From: Ostrinia nubilalis
Lineage: Eukaryota; Arthropoda; Insecta; Lepidoptera; Crambidae
DNA: 64,000 nucleotides
Reading direction: 5' to 3'
Assembly: GCF_963855985.1 (NCBI RefSeq)
Contig: NC_087095.1
Coordinates: 15,076,001 to 15,140,000 of the forward strand
Shown here: in pieces, positions 39,133-50,280 of the stretch
Numbering within the stretch: the stretch's first letter is position 1
Layout: every line of letters starts with the position of its first letter
Translations under genes and position numbers: made by a program
The notes under the pieces: generated by a model
Database searches by the model: none
Told to the model about the DNA's origin: nothing
The model's input: only the letters and a program-made list of their open reading frames with translations

Positions 39133-39350
39133 CTAGTGACCGCCCGCGACTTTGATTATGTGGATTCCATTTTACCCGCTTGGGTGGAGTTTCGTAAAAT
39201 CCATTCTTAGTGAGTACCTACGTTCTAAAAGGAACCCCCATGCAAAATTTAAGACTCCTAGCGCTTGTAATTTCTGAGATTTCGTGATGAGTGAGTGGGT
39301 CAGTCAGTCAATCAGTGACCTTTCACTTTTGTAAGTATAGTTAGAGAGAT
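39133..39350 (-). mobile_element. Non-autonomous Helitron, second family
   Basis: The minus-strand end reads aagtcgcgggcggtcactag, with ttttacgaaactccacccaa and gactgacccact inside, as in 10574-10770. Confidence 0.55.
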
Positions 39351-39419
39351 ATAAGTTTTAAAAGAGGGAGAACAACCGTACTTCTCTTTAATCAAAGATA
39401 TAAAATATCATGCAACAGG

Positions 39420-39600
39420 ATTGTGCATCGCAAGCTGTATAAATCATTGGTCCCGGCTGGCTCAGTGCGCGTAATAAGGATGCCCACGTCCTAGATTCGT
39501 AACCGACCGCAAGGACGGACTATTGTTATGTAACATGATCTAGCATTAGTAGTGGTGTGTAGTTAGTGATGTAGAATGGAGATGGAAACGTGACAGGTTC
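39420..39600 (+). repeat. Possible SINE
   Basis: The segment ggtcccggctggctcagtgc is A-box-like and tagattcgtaaccgacc is a weak B box 40 bp on. No tail or second copy is seen in the window, so this is tentative. Confidence 0.35.
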
Positions 39601-39605
39601 TTTTC

Positions 39606-39733
39606 AGCCGGGCTAGGATGCGCGCTATGACAATCATCTTGTCGATGATTTTAGACGAAAAATGTATGGGCTTATCACATGGAATCGATAAAATGGCGTG
39701 ATAAACGCTTATCGCGGCGCACATCTTAGGCCT
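39606..39733. mobile_element. MITE 'ggctaggatgcgcgc'
   Basis: The left end gccgggctaggatgcgcgct pairs imperfectly with the right end gcggcgcacatcttaggcc; the centre has gatgattttagacgaaaaat. Confidence 0.55.
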
Positions 39734-39809
39734 ACAGGATACATATTATAATAAAATAAAAAAATCGTTCATTTGTTTAGGCTTCTTGAAAAATAATATA
39801 CATAAGAGT

Positions 39810-40116
39810 TTACAGATCTCTAAGCTGTCTTATTTTGCTCTCTATTGAATTATTACCTAATGATAAATAATTGATTAGGTTTGATTTAATGTCACTTTTT
39901 AAGATTGGACTATAAGTTCTATCGGAAATAAGATACATTTCTATGTATTTTCCTCTTCTATCAGGGTCATAACAGGGATTCAAAATATTTCTACTTATAA
40001 ACGTAACAAATAATACTAAGTTAATTCTGTTTGAAGGATTCCTTAAAAATAATTGTTTGAAGCTTTCTTTCAGATTATGATACGACCAAGTAACAGTTAT
40101 TAGGACAATGTTATCT
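39810..40116 (-). other. Unassigned ORF remnant
   Basis: A ~100-codon minus frame (starting within SLDNIVLITVTWSYHNLKES and ending KIRQLRDL) is open up to the RTE fragment inserted at 40127. I recognise no family. It could be the remains of a transposon ORF or chance; the adjacent insertion and MITE hide its upstream part. Confidence 0.3.
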
Positions 40117-40126
40117 AAGCTTTTCT

Positions 40127-40187
40127 TGGGGGAAGCCTCAGGGGGGGGCTTTGTCCAGTAGTGGACGTCAATTGGCTGAATCGAACG
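40127..40187 (+). mobile_element. RTE-clade LINE, very short 3' end with 10-bp TSD
   Basis: Only about 60 bp of the RTE end remain (ctttgtccagtagtggacgt ... ggctgaatcgaacg). The repeats AAGCTTTTCT at 40117-40126 and 40188-40197 flank it. Confidence 0.75.
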
Positions 40188-40205
40188 AAGCTTTTCTAGA
40201 CTTAT

Positions 40206-40336
40206 GCCCGTATTCACAAGTAAGTGCAGTAAATCGAACGCATAGCGTTGAATAAAGCTCTGTAATTGGTTCGTGTGTCACCCTGTGCGTCTACGCGCAC
40301 TGTGAGACCTCATAATAATGTTTTGTGAATATGGGC
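40206..40336 (+). mobile_element. MITE 'gcccgtattcacaa', copy 2
   Basis: Full copy with inverted ends gcccgtattcacaa and ttgtgaatatgggc; the interior has attggttcgtgtgtcaccct. Confidence 0.85.
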
Positions 40337-41363
40337 GTAATTGTACGAAATGTAGTCTTGTAAACAACTTAAATGTTTTTGTGAGTAGTATTACTCATTA
40401 TTATATTAATATTATGGTAATATAGTAAAAAAATAAGAAACGAGTACTCTATTGCAAGTATCCTCGACTTCTCGATTTAAAGATTTAAAAAATAAAATTC
40501 GCCAGTAACGCCACCTACACCATAAGTTTGGTACTAACCAGTATCGCATGCTCTCGCTTGAACCTATTGTGCTTTAAGTACCTTGAACAGTTCATACCAA
40601 ATAGTGAGTTTAAATTCCGCTAGATGTCGCATGGTGCAGAAAAGACAAAGATTGTGATCTCACTCAATAATCCTTATTAATATTTAAATTACTTATTATT
40701 CGATTATGAAATTTATATTTATTCATTCATTTCATAACCTATACTTTGTAAAATATTAAGTATTCATTACAAGATCATCTTAATTAAAATTATTTTGCCT
40801 TGTATTGAGAATTTCGTTCTAAATTGTGAACAATCCATGTTCCACGAGGGTGAATTCGACCAAACAAGAGTAAATATTAATATCAAAATAAATCGTTACT
40901 TAATCGACATTTTGACATATTTCCCATACTGAAACTGTCAATTTGCCAGTTATACCAGGAGTTATTCTCGGATAAAAGTTTGGTCGAATCGGGCCTAAAA
41001 AGAAAATAATAATTGTAGTACATGCAAGTCAAAACTATGTACAATCTTATTTAAGAACTTTTGTATCAACATGAAGCAATAAACAATGTTTCATTAGATT
41101 TGAAGCCACCTCTATCTACCCCATAGGGATTGTGTAAGCCGATTATGAAATGGCCTGTTGCGTACCAAAAGGAACCTAAGGATAAAGGGCAAACAAGTTC
41201 AAACAACCCGCTATTGCCATGTAGGGTGGGGGATGTGTGCTTTTGTTTCTCTCTGATTGCTGTATGGTGCCAATGAAAGGTAGCAATAATGAAGATCAAG
41301 AAAGGTAGATTATACAATGGGTAGAAAGATAGGGATGTCTATCTTTCTTTCATTCATTCTATC
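40337..41363. other. Stretch without recognised genes
   Basis: AT-rich; no ORF with recognisable content. Confidence 0.4.
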
Positions 41364-41424
41364 ATTGCAAGTTAGAAGCTTCTTACCCAATGAATCCAAT
41401 GGAAAGAAGCTTCTAACTTACAAT
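41364..41424. repeat. 21-bp hairpin
   Basis: Left arm attgcaagttagaagcttct(t) (41364-41384) pairs with 41404-41424 with one mismatch, around a 19-base loop. Confidence 0.7.
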
Positions 41425-41611
41425 GGGCTTTTTTGACCGGATTTCAAGAACTTTGTTACTTTCAGGAAGTAAAACACATTATATTGAGCTTTTTTTAGGA
41501 AAAAAGTATTTTTTTATGTTAGGTAGCCTTTTAGGGCGACTAAATGCCGATTGATGTTAAAACAAAGAAACCAACCTTTCTTATTTTTATATGTCATTTA
41601 AACTTAATACT

Positions 41612-41816
41612 GCTTTTGCCCGCGGCTTCACCCGCGTGAAATTTAGTTTGTCACAGATCGCCATAAATTATAGCCTATATGTTATTCTGGGTTATAAACA
41701 ACAATACTGTAAAGTTTAATCAAAATCTGTTTAGTAGTTTTTGCGTGAAAGAGTAACAAACATCCAGATATCCATACAAACTTTCGCATTTATAATATTA
41801 GTAGGATCATAACTAC
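41612..41816 (-). mobile_element. Non-autonomous Helitron
   Basis: The minus strand begins TCCTACTAATATTATAAATG and ends cgcgggcaaaagc. The interior has tataggctataatttatggc, also in the fragment at 57258. Confidence 0.7.
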
Positions 41817-41985
41817 AGTTGAATTAGTTGAGCACATTAGTTAACCAACAAATTAACTACCTCATTTACTATTAAACTAACATAATAACGCATGTTGTAA
41901 TCCATCGCGGAAATTAATCTTTCTGTGGTAGGTTGATCTGCGACCGTTAACTATGATGGAGACCATAGAGTTGTAATAGATGCTA

Positions 41986-42186
41986 TCTATACTAATATTA
42001 TAAATGCGAAAGTAACTCTGTCTGTCACTGAACCGATTTTGATGAAATTTGGCATAGATATAGTTTGAGTCCCGGGAAAGGTCATAGGATAGTTTTTATC
42101 CCGGTTTTTGAAACAGGGACGCCGCGATAAAGTTTTTCTGTGACAAACAAAATTCCGCGCGGGCGAAGCCGCGGGCGGAAAGCTAG
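41986..42186 (+). mobile_element. Non-autonomous Helitron
   Basis: A full copy, 201 bp: TCTATACTAATATTATAAAT at the 5' end and CCGCGGGCGGAAAGCTAG at the 3' end, between A and T. Confidence 0.8.
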
Positions 42187-42789
42187 TTTTGCAATAAAAA
42201 CGTACCAATTAATTCCTGATTGCGACTGTACGGGAAGCCATTATATTTTTATTGTTTTAGGACAATATTGTTTTTCGATGTCAAAACCTACTTCAGCGAA
42301 GAAATCGTTGCGTGTTCTTTTCATCTCCTGTTCGTAAAAGCTTGGAAATTATATTTCCTTAACACAGGACCGGGATAGATTGTCATTTACCTATTGTTTT
42401 ATGTTTTTAAACTGTAAAATGTAAAATAAAAGATACCTTCTTTTGTTTCTTTCGCAACAAGTACCTAAGTAATAAAAATAATAGTTGGAATTATGTTTAG
42501 TTTAAATTGTTCTTTACGTAACACAATAACATTAAACTCTACATAAATGTTGCCTAACAGTATTTTTAATTTGTCTGTATTTAGTTTTAAAAGTTAATTT
42601 CACTGGAAATGTTATCTATGCCGTAATTATAAGTCTTGAAAATTGAAAGGAGTACCTACCCTAAGCAATTGATAAAAAGTACACGGCTATGCAAAATAAC
42701 ATTCTGCAGTTATATTACACTTGCTCTACCTTACTTAACAAACACATTGCCTTTGAACCCTGATCGTCAACAATGTTATCCGCCCGAAA
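42187..42789. other. Stretch without recognised genes
   Basis: AT-rich; no supported feature. Confidence 0.4.
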
Positions 42790-42819
42790 TAGGCATGTCA
42801 ACTAACTCGACTATAGTAA

Positions 42820-42983
42820 AGTAAGCAGGTTTCGCCAAAGAAAACTCCATTGAAAACCGGGGGTTCGCCTGCTACGGGCGAACGCGGCAGTCTAATTCCG
42901 ACCGCCACGCTCGTTGCTCGCGCGCGCTCGTCTCTCCGCGACTCCGCGCAATTAAAGAAACAATGGACACACGTCACTAATAG
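42820..42983 (+). promoter_or_regulatory. CpG-rich block, possible promoter/leader exon
   Basis: A GC- and CpG-rich island (tcgcgcgcgctcgtctctcc) in AT-rich DNA, with an initiator-like ggcagtcta near 42886 and a donor-like TAG|GTAAAA at 42983/42984 on the plus strand. It also contains the palindrome gttcgcctgctacgggcgaac minus its ends. It could be the leader exon of the aminopeptidase gene 18.5 kb away; this is inference only. Confidence 0.25.
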
Positions 42984-42989
42984 GTAAAA

Positions 42990-43925
42990 ACATTTTTTTT
43001 ATCATCCAATTGTTCCAGCAATTCTCCCCACATACGTTGACCGTGAACGCGCTGTAAAACAATTTGTTTACCAATGTTTACGTTTGTAATTTCCAACGGT
43101 CTCTCACGGGTTTTCTTCCCGGACTTGCGGATTATTTACTTAAAGATTAACGACTGTTTTATTGCGGGTAGTGCGGTTCTGTTTTTCGTAAGCTTCGAGT
43201 GTAGTTGTAATATTTACGTGAGAAAAATCTGTTTAAAACAAACTGGGAATTGTTTATCCCATTAGTTTGGTTTTAATTTTGCTCATACCAAAACCGCTTG
43301 ACCATCAAATAGTTTCTACGAAGAAAATGTTTTAAAAGCTCCTAGTGCAAGTTCAAATAACAGAGCTTTTAGCTTATGAGTGGCAATATGAATTTGAAAT
43401 GAGCCCAGAGTGCAGAGCGGTAAATAAGGGTGAATTTTAAGTCTCCCAGCAACAAACAAACTTAAAAGCCGGTTCTCTCCCAATATTGTTATTAGATTTT
43501 CTTTATTATTATTATGTTTTGAGTTTATCTTAGATCTAACTGGACCACAGTAGTAGTACTAAATTGACAGTTGTTTTATAATATTATTATCGAATTTCTA
43601 TACCTTTTTTTAACCACAAAATTAAATTGAAACCACAGTAATTAGATGATAATTTCAAACTACTCGTAATTACAATTAGAGCTTTTTAAGGTTAGATAAT
43701 TGGAATTATTGTAAGAAACTTTTTAAAAGAAATTAATGATTAACAATGCCGACATTACTGTTAATTGTATTTGAAAAAACTTTCTACTCCCTTGTTTTTA
43801 TAAAGCTTTTTCTAAGAATAATTCTAGTTATTATAAGTACCAACTTAGGTAAAAAACGTAGATGCATGCGGTTTTATCCAATCGAAATCTAGAGCAAAAG
43901 ATACATTGTATATTTGTACAGTCTC
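42990..43925. other. Stretch without recognised genes
   Basis: AT-rich; no supported feature. Confidence 0.4.
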
Positions 43926-44193
43926 TACAGGGTGTTAGGTAAATGGGTATATGAGCCGACACTAGTCCATGTTAACATGGGCATATAAATGGTATGGTGA
44001 AGTCAGAAAATTGATATCTGCATTTTAATTATTTTAATTTTCATACAAATCGGATTTTATAAAATTTATTTTGTATGAAAATAAAAAAAAATTAAATGAT
44101 GATATCAAATTTCTGACTTCACCATACTATTTATTTGCCCATGTTAACATGGGCTAGTGTCGGCTCATATACCCATTTACCTAACACCCTGTA
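43926..44193. mobile_element. MITE 'acagggtgttaggtaaatgg', full copy
   Basis: Inverted arms of about 110 bp: tacagggtgttaggtaaatg ... and the complement ending taacaccctgta. They enclose catgttaacatg palindromes in both arms. The element is bounded by TA. Confidence 0.85.
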
Positions 44194-45053
44194 TAAGTGT
44201 CTTGTATATTTTTGTCCTTGATTTTCTGTTCTTTTCCGCCATCTGTCTTATCCGAATAACGCTTCCATCTTCTTTTCTTCACCAATGAATACGTTAAAAA
44301 AGCTACAAATAAAACTCCGATCACAGCTTAAAAAGCATTGTGAAAGGAATCTGTACAAAATTGTCAGCCCATAGATTATGCCAACCAACACCATAACGTT
44401 TTAATTCTGTACGCCAGTGAACGGTTTATCATGGTATTATTTTTATTCTGGGGCTGTCAAACCCTTTGTCTGCCGCACGTTTGCCGAAGGGTGCTCAAGC
44501 AAGGGCAGGGGTTGGGGATTGGGGATGAAACGTCCCCTTCAATAGTCGACCAGATTTATTAGCCATTTTTATGGTTATCTTATCTAGTTCTTGGTAAATT
44601 AGGAGGTGTTCTCGAGTAATGTGCTTGGTGCGTGATGAGTTGAGGTACAAATATTTTTCGTGATTCGGAACAGATTGGGAGAAGAAATAGCGTCGGGTCA
44701 CTTTGTTACCAAGTAATTAGAATCAGTATTATAATAATTTGATCACGAAGAAGAAGAAATTAAAAATTCTGCGAATCCTTACAGAAATCCTTAGTGGGAA
44801 TTCACTGGGCCTCAGCCTGCGTCTTTACACACCTACCTAATATAACATACCTACTAGGTGTACTAAAATGCAATAAACAAACTGACGTTCAGAGTAACTT
44901 TTGCTCTACATTAATATGTCAATTTATTTATTGGGCTATCAACATAAAATACAGTAATAAAAACATAAGACACAATTTGAGAATTTGTTGATACTCTCAA
45001 GAGATTGGGTTGTTTGTAGATAGTAGTAGTCTGTGTATCCCAATTTACGATTA
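44194..45053. other. Stretch without recognised genes
   Basis: No supported feature. Confidence 0.4.
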
Positions 45054-45254
45054 TTATAATCCACTTTCTGCCTTGGGAATTTTAGACCTCAAGGGACGTT
45101 TGATAGCCTTTCGAAGGGCGAGCAGGGAGAGGTTAAAAGAACATATATTTTTATAAACCTTTTCATGTTTATTTAAAGTTAAATATTTATTTATTTGGAA
45201 GTCAACAACTTTGTCTACTATTTCAGATGGAATTACATTATAACTTCTAGCCAA
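45054..45254 (-). pseudogene. Possible LINE ORF2 C-terminal remnant
   Basis: The minus frame SYNVIPSEIVDKVVDFQINK and on is weakly similar to the (Y)NxLP...F...L tail of Jockey/CR1 ORF2 proteins (compare KVPDKYKELPYNKFKGIVKD in this window). Short and uncertain. Confidence 0.35.
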
Positions 45255-45290
45255 TTACAGACAAGTTAAGTTACAAATATTTTATAAATT

Positions 45291-45418
45291 GGACCGCAAA
45301 GAAAAAGGGTGAAAGTTTTTATATCTTTAAAAATATCTGATCTGGTTTTACGAAACAAAACGTACTGGAAAAACTTGAAGATTTTCTAACCGATCCTTTT
45401 TCTTTGCGGTTCAGTGTA
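45291..45418. mobile_element. MITE 'ggaccgcaaagaaaaagg'
   Basis: The ends tggaccgcaaagaaaaaggg and cctttttctttgcggttca are inverted; the interior is AT-rich. Confidence 0.7.
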
Positions 45419-45713
45419 TTTGGTATATTTCAGTCAGTGTTACTTCCTCATTTGAGTTAAATTAATATTACGCCACAGAAATTAAACATTATGCTTAAGT
45501 AGAACTGTCCATACAATTACGTCTTCGCCTCATGCCGGCAATTTCCCTAAACGAATTTTGGAGTTTTCCGACAGAGTCAATTGTTGTGGAAACAATTATG
45601 GAAAACACTCGGCGGATAATTAACACTTGAGTAAAGATGAGGGTACACTAGGACGTGGTTCATCTAATTTTGGTATTATTGTGCTCTGTTGTTGGCTCCT
45701 CTCATAGTGATTT

Positions 45714-45861
45714 ACGCCCGTATTCACAATCGATGCTTGCTTAAATGGAGCAGCAAATCGGATGCACAGCGTTGAATAGAGCTCTGTGATTGGTTCGTGT
45801 GCCACCTGTGCGTCCACGCGCACTGTGAGACCTCATAGTAATGTTTGTGAATACGGGCGTA
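45714..45861 (+). mobile_element. MITE 'gcccgtattcacaa', copy 3
   Basis: Full copy with ends acgcccgtattcacaa and ttgtgaatacgggcgt; the interior is close to the other copies. Confidence 0.85.
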
Positions 45862-46149
45862 ACTCGTCCAAATCTGGTGCTTGCTATCTATATTTTTATT
45901 TCTTCTTAGCACTTGCCAAATGTTAGGCTCGCTGCTAACTAAAAAAAGTCAAATTTTGTTGTAAACTGAATATATTTTATACATCACCGAGTGGTTTAAA
46001 GTGTTTTATTTATAAAATACGAGCAGAGTCCAGTCTCATGAAAATAAGATGAAAAATGGTTATTCAGTGACATAATAATTACAAGTTTCATCGAAAAGGC
46101 AAGCAGTTTTAGTTTCCACTGCAGGAGAATTAACTTTTCGAGCTTTATG

Positions 46150-46262
46150 TAGAGTTTTTTTTATCTTCCACGAGGAAGCTCTTGGCCTGTATCTCACCTG
46201 ATGGTAAGTGACGATCAGGCTGAAGGTGGAAGCGTGCTTCACCCGGAATCCTCAATCATGGA
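46150..46262 (-). repeat. LINE-like 3' end
   Basis: The minus strand reads gattccgggtgaagcacgct, tcacttaccatcaggtgaga and tacaggccaagagcttcctc into an A-rich tail; same family as positions 1-45 and 57843. Confidence 0.65.
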
Positions 46263-46994
46263 GGAACTGGCTATCTTACCTCTAACTGCCGGAACACAAC
46301 AATGCTGTTAACATTGTTGTTATGGCGACAGACTTAAGTTCTCTATAGTCTATTAACTTGTGTGACTCCACCCTTATCGTTTCCCAAAGTAAACCTACTG
46401 CGACCAAATGAACTTGAACCTTGAATACACAACGAACGGGATCAAGTACTTCATTTATGAGTTATGAGCCTGTTGTGCCAAATGTTCCGTAGCCGAAAGC
46501 TTTCAGCGGTTGAGTTTACATTTTAGATGTAATTTTGTCTTTCTGGATGTATGTACATTGTATTTTATTTTCTATTTGGATTATCTTGGCTAGTATTTAC
46601 ATTTGTGTTGGGAATTAGTAAGATAATTTGTTTAAAATCTACATTTCTTATCAAACATTGAGTATTTATAAAAATAATAGTGTAACAGGATTAAGGGAAG
46701 TGCAACTAATTTGGATCAAAAATAAGGATGTGTAAAAATTCTTTGATAATCGAATCATTAGTACTCATAACTTAGGCTAAAGTTTACTTTAAATAGAAAT
46801 TAGGGTTTCCTGAAAATAAAAACATGCGGAGCCGCATGTAGAGCTAGTCAAAAATATAACCCGAGAGTACATTCCAATAACATGCCCGTCTAAAACCCAA
46901 TTGTGGTCTCAATTGTCGCGCCTGGGCTCATTGAATCGCAAATTCAGATCTAGTCGGATGCCTTGCTGACCTGCAATTCGACCTTCGACCAGTG
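46263..46994. other. Stretch without recognised genes
   Basis: No supported feature. Confidence 0.4.
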
Positions 46995-47243
46995 TTCGTC
47001 TCTCTCACAATCATAGCAAATGAAAGGGACAGACATCTAGACTATACATAACAGGTAAACACTTGGTGTCTTGGGATTAATTTTTAAAACATTGCAAGTA
47101 CCTACTTAGGCAGGTCTAGTCATAGGTTTCGTCTCTCTCACAACCATGTCAAATGAGAGAGACAGACATCTATATTATTCATGACATGTAAACACTTGGT
47201 GTCTTGGGATTAATTTTTAAAACATTGCATGTACCTAGTAGGT
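46995..47243. repeat. Tandem duplication, period 133 bp
   Basis: ttcgtctctctcacaa starts at 46995 and again at 47128. Both units end with aacacttggtgtcttgggat and a ttttaaaacattgca string. They differ by scattered changes, so the duplication is not recent. Confidence 0.85.
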
Positions 47244-48824
47244 ATGTAATTACTATTATGTTATTTATTTTCCATTGTAATTATAATGTGTTGTTGTATT
47301 GACCCTTAATTAATTGAAAAAGCTAGCATATCATTGTTCTTCGATGTAGACATCCACGTGGAGACCAATTAGGGTATTTCAAAACAGACCTACACTTAAT
47401 AATGGTAATTTAACATGAAACTGTATGTTTTAAACTATGATAAATTAATTAAAAGTAATTTAAAGTATCAATAAGCCATGTCAAGTCACATCACATACTA
47501 TTAAATTAATTAATCTATCTAAAGAATTACTGTAGTTAACCTCCATCTTTCATGAGTGGTCTATGGTTATTGGTAAAAAAAAAAAAAAATTTATTGAAAA
47601 CAAATTCCTATCGTTATTTGAATTTCGAATTCTAATTTACTTTTTAACTCGAGCGAGTGACATAATGCATACGTTATCATAAAACAAACATGATTTACGT
47701 ATTCATACGGTATTAAGGGCGGACTACACGTACGGCAGACTGGGAGCAAGAACGTTGAATAATGTTGAATATTAGGATTTATATGCAGAAAATAATATTC
47801 ACTCGAGCTTTATCATCTGAACTTATCCTGTATTTCTGTTCCGTTACATAGGTATATGATTATGTAGAGCATAATTATAATCTGTCAAAGTAGTGCATGA
47901 AGAAAGATTTCCATTTGATTCAAATCCAGCTATAGGGAAAGCAATCAATTGTAAATGATGACACAGTGAAATAGAATAAAAGTAACATGGTGTTCAATCT
48001 TGTACGACACAATGATGGTTAGGAATTATTTGTGTGCGATTCTTGTTTGTTTTAGCTTGGTAAACGACTTTTTGCTCCGTGTGTCGTCCTTTCCTATCGT
48101 TACGCGGACCCTTAAAGGACAGTGTAGGTAGCTATGAACTAAGTCTCCCCCCAAATACCTTTCAGTCACTCCACATTCCAATTAACCCAGTCCCACACTT
48201 ATTGGACCATTTTGTCCGACGTTTACTCGAGTAATGGCGCAAATTTGGCCAGGGGTGGCAAATCGAGCGTACTTTAGCGGTCGCAAATAAATAGGGCACT
48301 TTTTTCTGTGGTTCATCGATTTAGAAGTGCGTAAGTAGTTGGAGATTTTATTTGCACAAAGAGGATTTTTGGCAATTAGTTCAGTTGTAGTACCTCATTA
48401 AAAGATCAAGATTTCTTTAATTAAGTACTTGAAAGAATATGATTCCAAAAAGGAGAGTTAAGAAGATTACGAACCATAAGGACAGGCAAATGTTATCGAG
48501 TAATTAAAACGGTTTTAAACAAAAGTTTAATTTTGGACCATCCTAAAACATTTTTGTAGCATATTCTTGAATTTTTCCTGTGAAGATACGAAATCATAAA
48601 GTGTTAAGTGTGTTGTAGGCGATAAATTAGTTCGTTGTACGTTGTTGATATGTAGCCCAGCCTGTAATTAAAAGAGTTGCTGTTGAAGGCGAAATAGCCA
48701 ACAATTCACATAGCTACCTACTTGTATGTGTATACGACGATGGATAAAAACTCTAGCATCTTACATAGTTGTAATAGGTGGTAATTTGCAACAAAATTTG
48801 CTACGTACAAGTACTTAGTCTTAT
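47244..48824. other. Stretch without recognised genes
   Basis: It has an A run at 47577-47590; no ORF or repeat that I can assign. Confidence 0.4.
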
Positions 48825-49270
48825 ACAGTGAGCGTCAAATAGTTTGTGACACCCAAAGTGATCGAATATCCCTGCGTGATCGAATCAGAAATGAGGAGAT
48901 CCGTAGGAGAACCAGAGTGACTGACATGACATAGCCCGCAAAATCGCTAAAATCAAGTGACAGTGGGCAGGGCACATAGCTCGTAGAGCTGACGGCCGCT
49001 GGGGCAGGAAAGTTCTTGAGTGGCGACCACGAGCCGGAAGACGTAGCGTGGGCAGGCCTCCCACTAGGTGGACCGACGATCTGGTGAAGGTCGCGGGAGG
49101 CGCCTGGATGCGAGCGGCGCAGGACCGGTCTTTGTGGAAATCCTTGGGGGAGGCCTTTGTCCGGTAGTGGACGTCTTTCGGCTGAAACGAACCCAAAGTG
49201 ATCAAAAAGTTGATAACACCTCCTTATTCCAAGTAACAAAGACGTCACGAACTATTTGACGCTGACTGTA
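48825..49270. mobile_element. TA-target MITE split by an RTE fragment
   Basis: TACAGTGAGCGTCAAATAGT at the left and actatttgacgctgactgta at the right are inverted ends with TA at both borders. The RTE at 48864-49190 sits inside, leaving about 90 bp of MITE. Confidence 0.75.
48864..49190 (+). mobile_element. RTE-clade LINE 3' end with 13-bp TSD
   Basis: About 105 codons of the RTE C-terminus (RNEEIRRRTRV, WAGHIAR, GRPPTRWTDDLVKVAGGAWM) with a frameshift near 48925, then ggctgaaacga. Direct repeats ACCCAAAGTGATC at 48851-48863 and 49191-49203. Confidence 0.88.
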
Positions 49271-50103
49271 CGATGGTGCATATTCGATGGACACGATGCT
49301 CAGCAAAGAGCAAATGTAAATGACTATTGCACTGATAAACTCGATTGCCTTTGATCGGAAAATTGCATTAGATTCGTCTTTGGCCTTCGGAAATATGTAT
49401 GATCATAGTTCTGAGTATAGACTTGACTCAACTCGAGTGGATTCGTCATCGAAACTCCAGACTTCTAGGCATCATAAATATTCTGATACTTTCTCACCAT
49501 AAAGATAAATTATATTCTAGTCTAGATATCTTCGTTCTTAGTAATATTGGGTTTCATAAACGCCGACCAAAGAGCCTTTTACTGAATATCAATCAGGGAA
49601 CTGTTTCATTCCAACTTCTCAAATCTCTATTACATTGTACAAAATTGTATTCTACATTGGTTACATAGGAATTTTGTGCCGTAACTTTTGAAAGATTTCC
49701 GCAATAATAGGAAAACTTTTTCGATTTATTGCCTATGTGTACCCAGCTTTACATACAACGTAGCCCAGATCATATAAATCATCTCGTGTGTATATACGCG
49801 TTTACCTTCACCGACAAATGGCGGACCCTGGGTGCTTTTTAACTTATCTTTTATGGCCTTTTAATCTTTGATGGATCGTATCCCTAACAGCCCGATAGTG
49901 ACATTCAGTGTAAGGGGTTCTTGGTGCTATTCCCGATCAAATTCGATAGTGACTTTTTCAACATTTTAGAAACGAAATATTTTTATATTTTTACTAAAAT
50001 TCGGCACTTGTTAACCCCAAAATAATCTTTAAAAGATTTTCCTTCACGGTCTCTTTATGTTTTATTGTCTTTAAAGCTCTACCAGCGCGTTTCAAGACCA
50101 ACT
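49271..50103. other. Stretch without recognised genes
   Basis: No supported feature. Confidence 0.4.
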
Positions 50104-50280
50104 AAAGGCTGATTTACACGTGTTAAGTAGATAAGTATTTTAGCTTAATTTTAAGTGATTAATGGCGTGTAAACACACAATTTAGTACTAAGTACCGCTT
50201 AGATGCAATTTAATCGCGTAAAATTATGTAAATAATTTAGTTACCTACTTAACTACTTAATACGTGTAAATGCAGCCTTT
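50104..50280. mobile_element. MITE 'aaaggctgatttacacg'
   Basis: The ends aaaggctgatttacacgtgt and cgtgtaaatgcagccttt are inverted; ttaagtag/ctacttaa also pairs inside. Confidence 0.75.
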
